Source of the DNA: Arthrobacter ulcerisalmonis
GTDB taxonomy: Bacteria; Actinomycetota; Actinomycetes; Actinomycetales; Micrococcaceae
DNA: 64,000 bases
Assembly: GCF_900609065.1 (NCBI RefSeq)
Contig: NZ_UXAU01000041.1
Span: forward strand, 62,001-126,000
Direction of reading: 5' to 3'
The notes beneath the pieces were generated by a model that was not told the DNA's origin, ran no database searches, and saw only the letters and a list, made by a program, of their open reading frames with translations. The position numbers and the translations under genes were made by a program. Of the stretch, positions 37,401-45,484 are shown in pieces; the stretch's first letter is position 1, and every line of letters begins with the position of its first letter.

Positions 37401-38032
37401 GCTACCTGCACATCCCGGACATGATGGCGCACGGCTGGGCACAACTGCACCGGGACATGGACACCGAGACCGCCCTGGATGGTCTGATCGTGGACGTGCG
37501 CAGGAACCGCGGCGGACACACGTCCCAACTTGTTGCCGAGCTGATCGGTCGGAAGGTAACCGGCTGGAGCATGCCGCGTGGCGAGAAACCGCGGACCTAC
37601 CCGCACCACGCGCCGCGGGGGCCGGTAACCGTCCTCGCTGACGAGTTTGCCGGGTCCGACGGCGACATCATCACCCAGGTATCGAAGCTGCGCGGCATCG
37701 GCCCTGTGATCGGGACCCGGACGTGGGGCGGCGTGGTGGGCATCGATAACCGCTTCAGCCTCGCAGACGGTACCGGTGTCACTCAGCCCCGCTACGCCAA
37801 CTGGTTTGGCGGTGGCGTTGGCTGGGGCGTCGAAAACTACGGGGTCGATCCAGACATCGAAGTGGTATTTCCGCCGCACGCCTACGCAGCCGGCCAGGAT
37901 CCACAGCTGGAATATGGGATCGGTGCGCTGAAGGAAATGATCCAGGAGTTGCCCACCGACAGGCCACCGCTCCGTGAGGGGTACCGAAAGCTCCGGCCAG
38001 CACCCCTCCCGCCGCGGCGGCAGGGAAGCTAA
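34493..38032 (+). CDS. Tricorn-type protease (S41 family)
   Basis: A large cytoplasmic peptidase that degrades oligopeptides. The 1179 residues have the tricorn layout: two beta-propellers (about 1-365 and 465-720), a C1 helical domain, a PDZ domain (LGADVEATEAGWEITRIL) and the S41 core. All expected catalytic residues are present: Ser828-His829 (GTSHAY), the nucleophile Ser1055-Asp1056 (AGSDGD) and Glu1114 (GVENYGVDPD). Their spacing is close to the Thermoplasma enzyme. Residues about 365-463 are an Ala/Pro-rich low-complexity insert between the propellers. The ATG at 34493 follows a -10-like box by 6 bases. Confidence 0.93.
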   Translation: MTSSSYLRFPHLHGDLVTFVAEDDVWIAPLTGGRAWRVSALQLPARNPRFTPDGQRLVWSVVQGSAPEVVSAEVDGGGYRQLTYFGHATTKVKGFTPDGSVVVTSAFRQAESRHTYAYSIPVEGGSAQELPFGPVEGVAFGPVVGDERPVVLASVLSREPAWWKRYRGGTAGKLWIDADGGGEFARLVPEIDGNLTDPLWVDGRIAFLSDHEGYGNLYSVLPTGKDLRRHTDHEDFYVRHAATDGTRVIFESAGELWVLNDLTSDATKLDITLGSASQARRPALLKTAKHLGAVVPDDAGTASAVEAHGTLHWLRHKDGPSRIVEAAPGVRGRLPRPVAGGRIAYVADHGGVEALYVKDIAAPVRQRTTPAPAALPASAAGGGAGVVRATVGADALAGETASSKDGEAPLPQPVPAAGATGRSVASAHPPASDDTPAASTAPLAADTEPDQGKRDAAKPAGSHTEAVRIDLPSPSRVSSMEASPDGQWLAVGTSFGDLHLVDTTSGQLTLVASIGEGSIDDLAWSGDSRWVAWSEPVTSFGARSRLRLVEAGQGGGIVEVTDGRFCDRSPSFTPDGKFLAFLSNRSFDPVYDGHSFDLSFPSPIKPYLVALGADTPSPFGPAVAADADEPDEATDDVAAVVVEPENISQRVIGVPVPQGNYASLKATHGALLWLDAALAGVTGDGKASQEDKDTKPSLVRFEIARRKTTTLVDTLDSYRLSGDRKKAVVIAEKQVTVVPVDAKADEDSGKLVKVDLGRIRVMMDPVSVWGQAFDEAWRLQRDFYWTEDMAGQDWESIARRYRPLVARLGSHDDLVDLLWELHGELGTSHAYVRPAAVSEPGSHGQGRLGADVEATEAGWEITRILASESSDPLATSPLTRPGVGAKPGDIILAIDGVPLTPTVSPAMQLVGAAGRAVELTLLNGAAHGEATGTQRRVAVVPIKDEERLRYQEWVAANRRTVREASDGAYGYLHIPDMMAHGWAQLHRDMDTETALDGLIVDVRRNRGGHTSQLVAELIGRKVTGWSMPRGEKPRTYPHHAPRGPVTVLADEFAGSDGDIITQVSKLRGIGPVIGTRTWGGVVGIDNRFSLADGTGVTQPRYANWFGGGVGWGVENYGVDPDIEVVFPPHAYAAGQDPQLEYGIGALKEMIQELPTDRPPLREGYRKLRPAPLPPRRQGS

Positions 38033-38047
38033 GCCGGGACAGCACGA

Positions 38048-38093
38048 AGAAGCCCCAGTGGGGCCGGAGCATTCCGGCCCCAAGGGGGCTTCT
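38048..38093. terminator. Bidirectional terminator between tricorn and OsmC genes
   Basis: The outer stem AGAAGCCCC (38048-38056) pairs with 38085-38093, and the inner stem GGGGCCGGA (38060-38068) with 38073-38081 around a GCAT loop. It lies between two converging stop codons. Confidence 0.82.
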
Positions 38094-38108
38094 GGGTGTG
38101 GGTGTTGC

Positions 38109-38537
38109 TTAGGCCACCAGGGTGGCGTCGAGGGTGATGTCGATGCTGGCAAGTGCGCCAGAGACGGGGCAGCCCACCTTGGCTTCGGCGGCGATCTTCT
38201 GGAACTCTTCTTCGGAGATGCCGGGGACCTTGGCGGAGAGCGTCAGGTGGCTGCCGGTGATGCCGGTGCCGGGGACGAACGAGACGTCAGCCTTGGTGTT
38301 AACTTCCTCCGGGGTGTGGCCTGCGCCGGCCAGAGCGTGGCTGAAGGCCATCGAGAAGCACGCCGAGTGCGCTGCGGCAATCAGTTCTTCTGGGCTGGTC
38401 TTGCCGCCGGCGGCCTCCGTGCGGGCCTTCCAGGTCACGTCAAACGTGCCCAGGCCTGAGCTGTCCAGCGTGGTGTTGCCCGCGCCCTCGATCAAAGACC
38501 CGTTCCAGACGGTGTGTGCGGTGCGTACAGTTGCCAT
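38109..38537 (-). CDS. OsmC/Ohr-family peroxiredoxin-like protein
   Basis: OsmC-family proteins reduce organic hydroperoxides with a reactive cysteine pair. The 142-residue protein begins MATVRTAHTVWNGSLIEGAG; the first active-site Cys lies in AAAHSACFSMAFSHAL (about residue 58) and the second in KVGCPVSGAL (about 122), the OsmC rather than Ohr arrangement. The ATG at 38537 has GAGGAG upstream. It stands alone between terminators. Direct oxidant regulation cannot be seen from the sequence. Confidence 0.92.
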   Translation of the reverse strand: MATVRTAHTVWNGSLIEGAGNTTLDSSGLGTFDVTWKARTEAAGGKTSPEELIAAAHSACFSMAFSHALAGAGHTPEEVNTKADVSFVPGTGITGSHLTLSAKVPGISEEEFQKIAAEAKVGCPVSGALASIDITLDATLVA

Positions 38538-38674
38538 TTCCACTCCTCAGATTGATCATTACCGGGGCAGACTGCTGCCTGGACCCCGCCTTTTTCCATC
38601 GTAGGGACTTCGCCGGGTGGGGGCGAGAGGTGTCCGCTACCAGTGGATTGTGACTTGCCGTTAGTGCGGTGGTG

Positions 38675-39025
38675 CTAGTGCCAGATCGTGGCGATGGCGA
38701 TGTTCAGCAACGCGAGTCCGCCAACACCGTGCGCAATCCCCGGCGGGACCTGCTCGCCCTTCTTGAACTGGCGGCGGCCCATGAACGCGAGCACGCCGAC
38801 GGCGAGGGCGATGGCGAACTTGATGCCCAGCTTGAAATAGTTGGCATCCATGTCCAGGGCTGGGATGAGACCCATCAGAGCGATGCCGGTGATCAACTGC
38901 AGCATGGCGCCGTCGAACTGGCGGGGATGGACCGTGGGGTTCTTCATCTGGCCGATCCAGAGGCCCACGATCATAGCCGCGCCAACGATGTGCAAGAAGA
39001 CAATGATGTTGTAAACGAGAGTCAT
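38675..39025 (-). CDS. Conserved 116-residue membrane protein
   Basis: A small integral membrane protein with four predicted spans: residues about 3-25 (LVYNIIVFLHIVGAAMIVGLW), 40-58, 68-85 (FKLGIKFAIALAVGVLAFM) and 96-114 (PPGIAHGVGGLALLNIAIATIW). The FLHIVGA...GLWIGQM and HGVGGLALLNIAIA segments recall DUF2269-like proteins, but I cannot assign a family. The start follows TAGACT by 6 bases. No function can be inferred. Confidence 0.8.
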   Translation of the reverse strand: MTLVYNIIVFLHIVGAAMIVGLWIGQMKNPTVHPRQFDGAMLQLITGIALMGLIPALDMDANYFKLGIKFAIALAVGVLAFMGRRQFKKGEQVPPGIAHGVGGLALLNIAIATIWH

Positions 39026-39037
39026 GGGACCAGTCTA
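39025..39037 (-). promoter_or_regulatory. -10 box placing the 38675-39025 gene as leaderless
   Basis: On the minus strand TAGACT (39037-39032) is followed by 6 bases and the ATG at 39025. Confidence 0.55.
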
Positions 39038-39110
39038 GTCAACTGTTTCTACGCACCGTAGTAGCGGCAGCGTGGCAAAACCTCGCGCGGGGTGCTCTGC
39101 CTTTAACGGC

Positions 39111-39163
39111 CGACGGCGGCCCAGCCTGCCGATGGTTTCCCACCGGCCGCTGGACCGCCGTCG
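39111..39163 (-). terminator. Hairpin downstream of sucB
   Basis: Bases 39111-39125 pair with 39149-39163 (14 of 15 positions) around a 23-base loop that can itself fold. It begins 11 bases after the sucB stop. There is no T run. Confidence 0.55.
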
Positions 39164-39173
39164 TCTGGTGCGT

Positions 39174-40919
39174 TTAGAGTCCCAGGTCTGCTTCGAAGGC
39201 GCCTTCTTCGAGGCGGGCCTTCAGGGTCTGCAGGAACCGGCCAGCGTCAGCGCCGTCCACCAAGCGGTGGTCGTACGTGAGTGACAGGTACATCATGGAG
39301 CGGATGGCCAGCGAGTCATCACCGTTTTCGTCAGCCACGACGACGGCGCGCTTGACGATTGCGCCGGTGCCCAGGATGCCTACCTGCGGCTGGTTGATGA
39401 TGGGCGTATCGAAGAGCGCGCCCACCGAACCGATGTTGGTGATGCTGAACGTGCCGCCGGACAGTTCATCCGGGCCGATCTTGCCAGCGCGGGTGCGGCC
39501 TGCAACGTCGGCAATCTTGGCGGCGAGGCCGGCAAGGTTCAGGTTACCGGCGTCGGTCACCACAGGAACCAGAAGGCCCTTGTCGGTGTCGACGGCGATC
39601 GCCAGGTGCTCGGCGTTGTGGTAGGTGATTTCCTGCTTGTCCTCGTCGTACGCAGCGTTGAGCTTGGGGTGCTGCTTGAGGGCTTCCGCCACTGCCTTGG
39701 CAATGAAGGGCAGGAAGGTCAGCTTGACGTTGTTCTGGGCCAGGAAGGAGTTCTTGGCTTTGAGGCGGAGCTTGGCCACCTTGGTCATGTCGACTTCGTG
39801 CACCTGCGTGAGCTGCGTGGAGGTTTCCAGCGATTCGCGCATGCGGCGTGCAATCACCTGGCGAATGCGGGGCGCCTTCTGCGTGGTGCCACGGAGGGAA
39901 GACTCAGCTGCTGCAGGCGCAGCGGAGGCTGCCGGTGCAGCTGCAGCCGGTGCGGCCGCGGGGGCTGCCTTCGCTTCTGCTGCGGCGACGACGTCCTGCT
40001 TGCGGATGCGGCCACCGACGCCGGTCCCGGTCAGGCTGGTGATGTCCACGCCGTGCTGGTTGGCGAGCTTGCGAACCAGGGGAGTCACGTAGCCGGACTC
40101 GGAACCGCCAGCTGCGGGCGCAGCCTGGGGTGCCGGTGCGGACGCCGGTGCCTGCTTGGGTGCCTCGGGAACAGCGGCGGGCTTCGGGGCTTCGGGCTCA
40201 GCGGCCTTAGGTGCCTCAGCCTTGGGGGCCTCTTCCTTGGGCGCAGCGGGTGCTGGTTCCTGGGGAGCCGGTGCTGCCTTGGGTGCCTCGGCGGGGGCTG
40301 CCGCAGCACCTGAACCGATGACGGCGAGTACGGAGCCCACCTCGGCGGTTTCGTCTTCGTTGACGCGGATTTCCTGCAACGTGCCGGCTACCGGCGACGG
40401 GATTTCGGTGTCTACCTTGTCGGTGGAGACCTCCAGGAGCGGCTCGTCGACCTCGACGGTGTCGCCGATCGCCTTGAGCCAGCGGGTGACGGTACCTTCC
40501 GTCACGCTCTCGCCGAGGGCGGGCAGCGTGACTTCGTGGCCTTCGCCGCCGGCTGCCGGTGCTGCAGCTTCCTCAGCGGCAGGTGCCGGAGCGGCTGCGG
40601 GAGCCTCAGCCGGTGCTGCTGCTTCCTCCGCTGCCGGGGCTTCCTCTGCTGCCGGGGCAGCCTCGGGCGAGCCGCCACCGGAACCATCACCGATGCGCAC
40701 CAGGGGTGCGCCTACCTCGGCGGTTTCGTCTTCGGGGACGAGGATTTCTTCAATCACACCGGCCACGGGGGAGGGGATTTCAGTGTCTACTTTGTCGGTG
40801 GAGACTTCGAGCAGCGGCTCGTCCACCTCTACCCGGTCACCTACCTGCTTGAGCCAGCGGGTGACGGTTCCTTCGGTGACGCTTTCACCAAGGGCGGGCA
40901 AGTTAACGGTTTCAGACAT
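39174..40919 (-). CDS. sucB: Dihydrolipoamide acyltransferase E2 (SucB, actinobacterial type)
   Basis: The E2 core of a 2-oxoacid dehydrogenase complex, 581 residues from the ATG at 40919 (AAGGAGAA upstream). Two lipoyl domains carry the modified lysines Lys43 and Lys168 in identical [13 protein letters not shown] segments, joined by Ala/Pro/Glu-rich linkers. A peripheral-subunit-binding domain follows (about 300-340, [23 protein letters not shown]... pattern), and the acyltransferase core has the active-site [13 protein letters not shown]. Actinobacterial proteins labelled SucB may actually serve pyruvate dehydrogenase, because the 2-oxoglutarate enzyme often carries its own E2 domain. lpd lies just upstream. 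Confidence 0.94.
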   Translation of the reverse strand: MSETVNLPALGESVTEGTVTRWLKQVGDRVEVDEPLLEVSTDKVDTEIPSPVAGVIEEILVPEDETAEVGAPLVRIGDGSGGGSPEAAPAAEEAPAAEEAAAPAEAPAAAPAPAAEEAAAPAAGGEGHEVTLPALGESVTEGTVTRWLKAIGDTVEVDEPLLEVSTDKVDTEIPSPVAGTLQEIRVNEDETAEVGSVLAVIGSGAAAAPAEAPKAAPAPQEPAPAAPKEEAPKAEAPKAAEPEAPKPAAVPEAPKQAPASAPAPQAAPAAGGSESGYVTPLVRKLANQHGVDITSLTGTGVGGRIRKQDVVAAAEAKAAPAAAPAAAAPAASAAPAAAESSLRGTTQKAPRIRQVIARRMRESLETSTQLTQVHEVDMTKVAKLRLKAKNSFLAQNNVKLTFLPFIAKAVAEALKQHPKLNAAYDEDKQEITYHNAEHLAIAVDTDKGLLVPVVTDAGNLNLAGLAAKIADVAGRTRAGKIGPDELSGGTFSITNIGSVGALFDTPIINQPQVGILGTGAIVKRAVVVADENGDDSLAIRSMMYLSLTYDHRLVDGADAGRFLQTLKARLEEGAFEADLGL

Positions 40920-40979
40920 GTCGTCCCCGTTCTCCTTATTGATCTTAAGTGCGAATGATTGCTGCCTTGTGTGAAGCCT

Positions 40980-41010
40980 AGTGCACCTGGCAGCTTCGGC
41001 CAGGTGCACT
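40980..41010 (-). terminator. 12-bp hairpin between lpd and sucB
   Basis: Bases 40980-40991 pair perfectly with 40999-41010 (arm AGTGCACCTGGC) around a 7-base loop, 25 bases past the lpd stop. It may terminate lpd or attenuate read-through into sucB; no T run is present. Confidence 0.55.
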
Positions 41011-41034
41011 AAACCTCGTTAATGCTGGGGAAAA

Positions 41035-42417
41035 CTAGCCGTGCAAGGCTTTGCCGGCAAGCGCCATGTGAGCCTCGCCCAGAGATTCGTTCTGGGTGGG
41101 GTGGGCGTGCAGCAACTGCGCCACGTCCTCCGGGTAGGCCTCCCAGTTGACGATCAGCTGTGCTTCGCCGACCTGCTCGCCCATGCGTGAGCCGATCATG
41201 TGAACGCCCACCACGGGGCCATCCTTCTGGCGAACCAGCTTGACCAAGCCGGACGTGCCCAGGATGGAGCTCTTGCCGTTACCGGCCAAGTTGTATTCCT
41301 GGGTGATGACTTGGTCGTCACCGAACTTGGCCTTGGCAGCCTTCTCGGTGTAGCCAACGGTGGCGATCTCAGGCTCCGCGTACGTGACCTTGGGGATGTT
41401 GATGTCCTCGACGATGACCGGCTTCAGGCCGGCGATTTCCTCGGCTACGAAGATGCCCTGCTGGTAACCGCGGTGCGCCAGCTGCACGCCGGGGACAATG
41501 TCGCCCACCGCGTAGATGTTGCCCACGCCGGTGTGCAGGCGTTCGTTGGTGATGACGAAGCCGCGGTCGATCGTGACGCCTGCTTCTTCGTAGCCAAGGT
41601 TGGCGGTGACGGGGCCACGGCCCACAGCCACGAGCAACAGGTCGGCTTCAAACGTCTTGCCGTCCACCAGGGTGACCTTGACGCCGTCGTCGTTCTGCTC
41701 AACGCCCTGGAAGAAGATTCCGGTGGAGAACTTGATGCCGCGCTTCTTGAAAGCACGCTCGAAGGCCTTGACGATCGTGGCGTCTTCGTTGGGAACCAGG
41801 GAGGGCAGGCCCTCAACAATGGTGACGTCCGCGCCGAATGACTTCCAGACCGATGCGAACTCGACGCCGATCACGCCGCCACCGAGAATGATGACGCTCT
41901 TCGGGATGGAGGTCATGGTCAAGGCTTCATCGGAGGTGATGACCTTGCCGCCGATTTCCAGGCCCGGCAGGGTGCGGGAGTAGGAGCCGGTGGCCAGGAC
42001 GATGTTTTTGCCCTTGTAGGGGGTGCCGTTGACCACGACGGTGTCGGTGCCCTGGAGCTTGCCTTCGCCTTCGATGACCGTGATGCCCTTGGACTTGATC
42101 AGTCCTTGAAGGCCCTTGTACTTGCCAGCGATGATGCCGTCCTTGTACGCGTTGACGGCGTTGATGTCGATGCCGTCCAGGCTGACGTTCACGCCGTACT
42201 TGGCGGAGTCACGGGCGTGGTCGGCCAATTCTGCGGAGTGCAGGAGCGCCTTGGTGGGGATGCAGCCGTTGTGCAGGCAGGTGCCGCCCAACTTCGCTTT
42301 CTCCACGAGGCCGACGGTCAGGCCCAATTGGACGGCTCGAAGCGCGGCGGCGTATCCACCGCTGCCGCCACCGAGTACCAGGATGTCGAATTCTTGCGCA
42401 GTTGCCTGATCGGCCAC
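41035..42417 (-). CDS. lpdA: Dihydrolipoyl dehydrogenase (E3)
   Basis: The flavoprotein that reoxidises dihydrolipoamide in 2-oxoacid dehydrogenase complexes. From the GTG at 42417 (GAGGGAG upstream) it has 460 residues. The FAD motif LGGGSGGYAAALRA is at about 15-28, and the redox cysteines are Cys47 and Cys52 (GGTCLHNGCIPTK). The NAD motif IILGGGVIGVEFASVW follows, then YAVGDIV. The C-terminal active-site His-Glu pair is in LHAHPTQNESLGEA. It precedes sucB by 115 bases that contain a hairpin. Confidence 0.96.
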   Translation of the reverse strand: MADQATAQEFDILVLGGGSGGYAAALRAVQLGLTVGLVEKAKLGGTCLHNGCIPTKALLHSAELADHARDSAKYGVNVSLDGIDINAVNAYKDGIIAGKYKGLQGLIKSKGITVIEGEGKLQGTDTVVVNGTPYKGKNIVLATGSYSRTLPGLEIGGKVITSDEALTMTSIPKSVIILGGGVIGVEFASVWKSFGADVTIVEGLPSLVPNEDATIVKAFERAFKKRGIKFSTGIFFQGVEQNDDGVKVTLVDGKTFEADLLLVAVGRGPVTANLGYEEAGVTIDRGFVITNERLHTGVGNIYAVGDIVPGVQLAHRGYQQGIFVAEEIAGLKPVIVEDINIPKVTYAEPEIATVGYTEKAAKAKFGDDQVITQEYNLAGNGKSSILGTSGLVKLVRQKDGPVVGVHMIGSRMGEQVGEAQLIVNWEAYPEDVAQLLHAHPTQNESLGEAHMALAGKALHG

Positions 42418-42602
42418 TAAAACGCTCCCTCGCGTGAACGATGACGCGTTCTGGCGCATCATCTGGTCTTTGAACTAGTACTGCCGTGATTATGTCAGCA
42501 GGGTCATTCGCTTGCATTTGTGACTATCGTGCTTCACCTTAGCGAACCACTCTTCCATGCTCCACCTTGGCAGCATGTTTGTTGCTGGCTTGTGTCCAGA
42601 CT

Positions 42603-42650
42603 CACGCGGCCCTGTGGCGGACGTTGCTGTCCTGGCCACAGGGCCGCGTG
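42603..42650 (-). terminator. 16-bp hairpin terminator after pepA
   Basis: Bases 42603-42618 and 42635-42650 are perfect inverted repeats (arm CACGCGGCCCTGTGGC) with a 16-base loop, 9 bases after the pepA stop. The remaining gap to lpd (42418-42602) shows no other feature I can name. Confidence 0.75.
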
Positions 42651-42658
42651 GGTTCAGG

Positions 42659-44188
42659 CTAAGCGGGGGTGCCGGCGATGACGTCTTCGGCGTATGCAAC
42701 CAGGGTCCGCACGGTGCAGCCCGTACCCTGCTTGTGGTTGTAACCGTACGGGCTGCCGTTGTTGAAGGACGGGCCGGCAATGTCCACGTGGGCCCACGGG
42801 ATCTGCTCGCCGTCCTTGCCCTTGCCGACGAACTCCTGCAGGAACACAGCGGCGGTCATCATGCCGCCGTGGCGTTCGCCGATGTTGGCGAGGTCTGCCA
42901 CCTGTGAGTCGATGCTGGCCCGCAGTTCCTCGGGCAGGGGCATAGGCCATACCAGTTCGCCGGCGCGGTCGGCTGCGGTCTTGAGCGCAGAAGTGACGGA
43001 GTCGGCACCCATGATGCCAGCGGTGCGGTTGCCCAGGGCGATCAGCTGCGCGCCGGTGAGGGTGGCGACGTCGATGATGGCGTCCGGGTATTCCTGGCTT
43101 GCCGCCACGATGCCATCGGCCATCACCAGACGACCTTCGGCGTCGGTGTTCAGGACCTCAACGGTCTTGCCACCAAACATGGTCAGCACGTCCGCGGGCC
43201 GGGTTGCGGCACCGGAGGGCATGTTCTCGGCAATGCACAGCCAGGCGGTTGCCTTGACGTTCAGCCCCAGGCCGGCGATGGCCAGCACGGTGTTGAGGAC
43301 GACGGCGGCGCCCGCCATATCGCTCTTCATGTCGCCCATGCCGAGGGCCGGCTTCAGGGAAATTCCGCCGGTGTCGAACGTGATGCCCTTGCCGACCAGG
43401 GCAATCTTGGCGGCGGCCTTGGCCGGAGCGTATTCCACCTTCACCAGGCGCGGCTGGCGGGTGGAGCCCTTGCCCACGCCCATGATGCCGCCGAACCCTT
43501 CCTTTTCCAGCCGCTTCTCGTCCCAGACCGTGACCTTGACGGGCAGGCCCTTGGCGAGGTCCTTGGCAGCTTCAGCGAAGGATTCAGGGTAAAGGTGGCT
43601 GGGCGGCTGGTTGACCAGCGAGCGGGTGGCGTTGACGGCCTTGCCCAACAGTGTGGCGCGCTTCAACGCCGCCGGGACCTCTTCGTGGTCTGCCAGGGCC
43701 GTGTGGATCACGGCGTTGCGCACGGGGGCCTTGAGGCCATCTTGCGAGGAGCGGAATTCGGTGTAGGAGTAGGCGCCCAGCGCTGCGCCCTCGGCGATGG
43801 CCGCGACGTCGGCGAGGGTCGTCGTCGGAAGCGCCAACGTGACCGTGGCGAGGCCTGCCAGCTGGCGGACCGCTGAACCGGCTGCTCGACGCAGGGTCTC
43901 TGCCGGGATCGGCTGGCCGGCGGTGACCTTGCCTAGGCCCGCGAGGACCAAGACCGGCGCCCCGGTTTCAGGCAGTCCCGGCAGCCGGACTGCCTGATCT
44001 GCGGCGCCCGTGACACCGAGACCCTTCAGGGAAGCGGCGAGCGTTTCGGCGGACTTGGCCGTCAACGGGTTAGCAAGAAGCTCTGGACCATCGGCGCCTT
44101 GCCCCACGCCCAGCACCACCGCGTCGCTGGGGCTCTTGGCCAGGCTCCGGGAAAGGGTACTCAGGGTGACGTCAACATTCTTGATCAC
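42659..44188 (-). CDS. pepA: Leucyl aminopeptidase (M17)
   Basis: A di-metal exopeptidase of the M17 family, usually a hexamer. The 509 residues comprise an N-terminal macro-like domain and the C-terminal catalytic domain. The latter holds KGITFDTGGISLKP (metal Lys and Asp), DMKSDMAGAAVVL, and the signature NTDAEGRLVMADGI. ATLTGAQLIALGNRTAG completes the site. The start is GTG at 44188 with GAGGA upstream. The gene diverges from the PAC2 gene; the 254-base region between (44189-44442) shows no clear operator. Confidence 0.95.
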   Translation of the reverse strand: MIKNVDVTLSTLSRSLAKSPSDAVVLGVGQGADGPELLANPLTAKSAETLAASLKGLGVTGAADQAVRLPGLPETGAPVLVLAGLGKVTAGQPIPAETLRRAAGSAVRQLAGLATVTLALPTTTLADVAAIAEGAALGAYSYTEFRSSQDGLKAPVRNAVIHTALADHEEVPAALKRATLLGKAVNATRSLVNQPPSHLYPESFAEAAKDLAKGLPVKVTVWDEKRLEKEGFGGIMGVGKGSTRQPRLVKVEYAPAKAAAKIALVGKGITFDTGGISLKPALGMGDMKSDMAGAAVVLNTVLAIAGLGLNVKATAWLCIAENMPSGAATRPADVLTMFGGKTVEVLNTDAEGRLVMADGIVAASQEYPDAIIDVATLTGAQLIALGNRTAGIMGADSVTSALKTAADRAGELVWPMPLPEELRASIDSQVADLANIGERHGGMMTAAVFLQEFVGKGKDGEQIPWAHVDIAGPSFNNGSPYGYNHKQGTGCTVRTLVAYAEDVIAGTPA

Positions 44189-44442
44189 AGGGATCAGTCC
44201 TCGATTCTCGAAAGATGATGGGGCAGGGGCGCCTGATGGGCTACTGCCTGATGCCCGGCGGAAGCCGTTCCGGCAACGCTCCGGGTATCAAGAGGCCCGG
44301 CTGGCGGACCAGTTTCGATCGTAGCCCGTCCGCGCGGCGGGGCGGGAATCCTCTGAGAGCTGCGCCACAGTGGCGCGCGGAATGACCAGGCCACCTGCTG
44401 CGTTGTACAGACCAGACACCCGCCCCGTGAAAGGAAAACGCC

Positions 44443-45381
44443 GTGCTTGAACGGATTTCCGGCTCCCTCCTGGATCCCGAATCGCTGTACGCCAGCAACA
44501 TTGAGCTTTTCAACAGCCCCGACCTCCGCGGGCTGAACCTGCTCATGGGCTTTACCGGATTCGCGGACGCGGGCCACGTAGTCAAGCAGATCAACGCCGA
44601 ACTCCTGGACTCCCAAGACGTCCAGCCCGTGGCGGTCTTCGACGCCGACCAATTGATCGACTACCGCTCCCGCAGGCCGCACGTGAGCTTCGTGGAGGAC
44701 CACCTCCAGGACTACCAGGAACCTCGCCTGGCCCTGTACCGGTTGGTGGACGGGCTGGGGAGCCCCTTCCTGTTGTTGGCGGGCTTCGAACCGGACCTTC
44801 AGTGGGAGCGGTTCGCGCGTTCCGTCGTCGGGATCGTGGAAAAGCTGGACGTCAATCTCGTGGCTTGGATCCACTCGATCCCCATGCCTGTCCCACACAC
44901 CCGGCCGGTAGGCGTCACGGTGCACGGCAACCGGCCAGAACTCATCGAGGGCATTTCCGTGTGGAAGCCAACGGTTGAGGTACCGGCCGCAGTAGGACAC
45001 ATCCTGGAATTGCGTCTTACCGAGGCCGAACGCAACGTTGCCGGCTACGTCATCCACGTGCCGCACTACCTGGCGGATGCTGAATACCCGCCCGCCGCCG
45101 TCGCGGGTCTGGAATACCTCGGCGCGGCGACCTCGTTGATGCTCCCCACGGACAGGCTGCGCGAATCCGGCCGGGACGTTAGCCGCCAGATTGCAGAACA
45201 GATCGAATCCTCCGAGGACGTCCAGGAAGTAGTGGCGCGGCTGGAAACCCGCTACGACGAAAAAGCCGAGGGCACCGTCCGGCGCTCGTTGTTGGCTCAT
45301 GACAATGATCAGCTGCCCGACGGCGACGAGCTGGGTGCAGCCGTGGAGGCCTACCTCGCTCGGGAGAACCCCGGGAGCTAG
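44443..45381 (+). CDS. PAC2-family protein
   Basis: A 312-residue protein with the PAC2 fold (proteasome assembly chaperone 2-like). It shows LLMGFTGFADAGHVVKQI, VAVFDADQLIDYRSRRP, FLLLAGFEPDLQWERF, and LVAWIHSIPMPVPHTRPVGVTVHGN, all typical of the actinobacterial family. In this group a C-terminal helix region (about 240-300) is added. The GTG start has AAAGGA upstream. Actinobacteria carry proteasomes, but no proteasome gene is in this window, and the role of bacterial PAC2 proteins is not settled. Confidence 0.88.
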   Translation: MLERISGSLLDPESLYASNIELFNSPDLRGLNLLMGFTGFADAGHVVKQINAELLDSQDVQPVAVFDADQLIDYRSRRPHVSFVEDHLQDYQEPRLALYRLVDGLGSPFLLLAGFEPDLQWERFARSVVGIVEKLDVNLVAWIHSIPMPVPHTRPVGVTVHGNRPELIEGISVWKPTVEVPAAVGHILELRLTEAERNVAGYVIHVPHYLADAEYPPAAVAGLEYLGAATSLMLPTDRLRESGRDVSRQIAEQIESSEDVQEVVARLETRYDEKAEGTVRRSLLAHDNDQLPDGDELGAAVEAYLARENPGS

Positions 45382-45426
45382 GCGTGCATGGCTCCCGGGC
45401 ATGCTGGACCGGTCTGCTGGGCGGGA

Positions 45427-45454
45427 CTGGCTGGGCAGGGCTGGCTGGGCAGGG
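45427..45454 (+). repeat. Tandem 14-bp duplication before the MFS gene
   Basis: CTGGCTGGGCAGGG is repeated exactly at 45427-45440 and 45441-45454 in the 100-base PAC2-MFS gap. Confidence 0.7.
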
Positions 45455-45471
45455 TCGCGGGCCGGTGCGGG

Positions 45472-45484
45472 CATAATGAGGTGG
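45472..45484 (+). promoter_or_regulatory. Possible -10 box of the MFS gene
   Basis: CATAAT at 45472-45477 is followed by 6 bases and the second of two adjacent GTG codons (45484), suggesting leaderless initiation there. The first base of the box departs from consensus. Confidence 0.4.
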
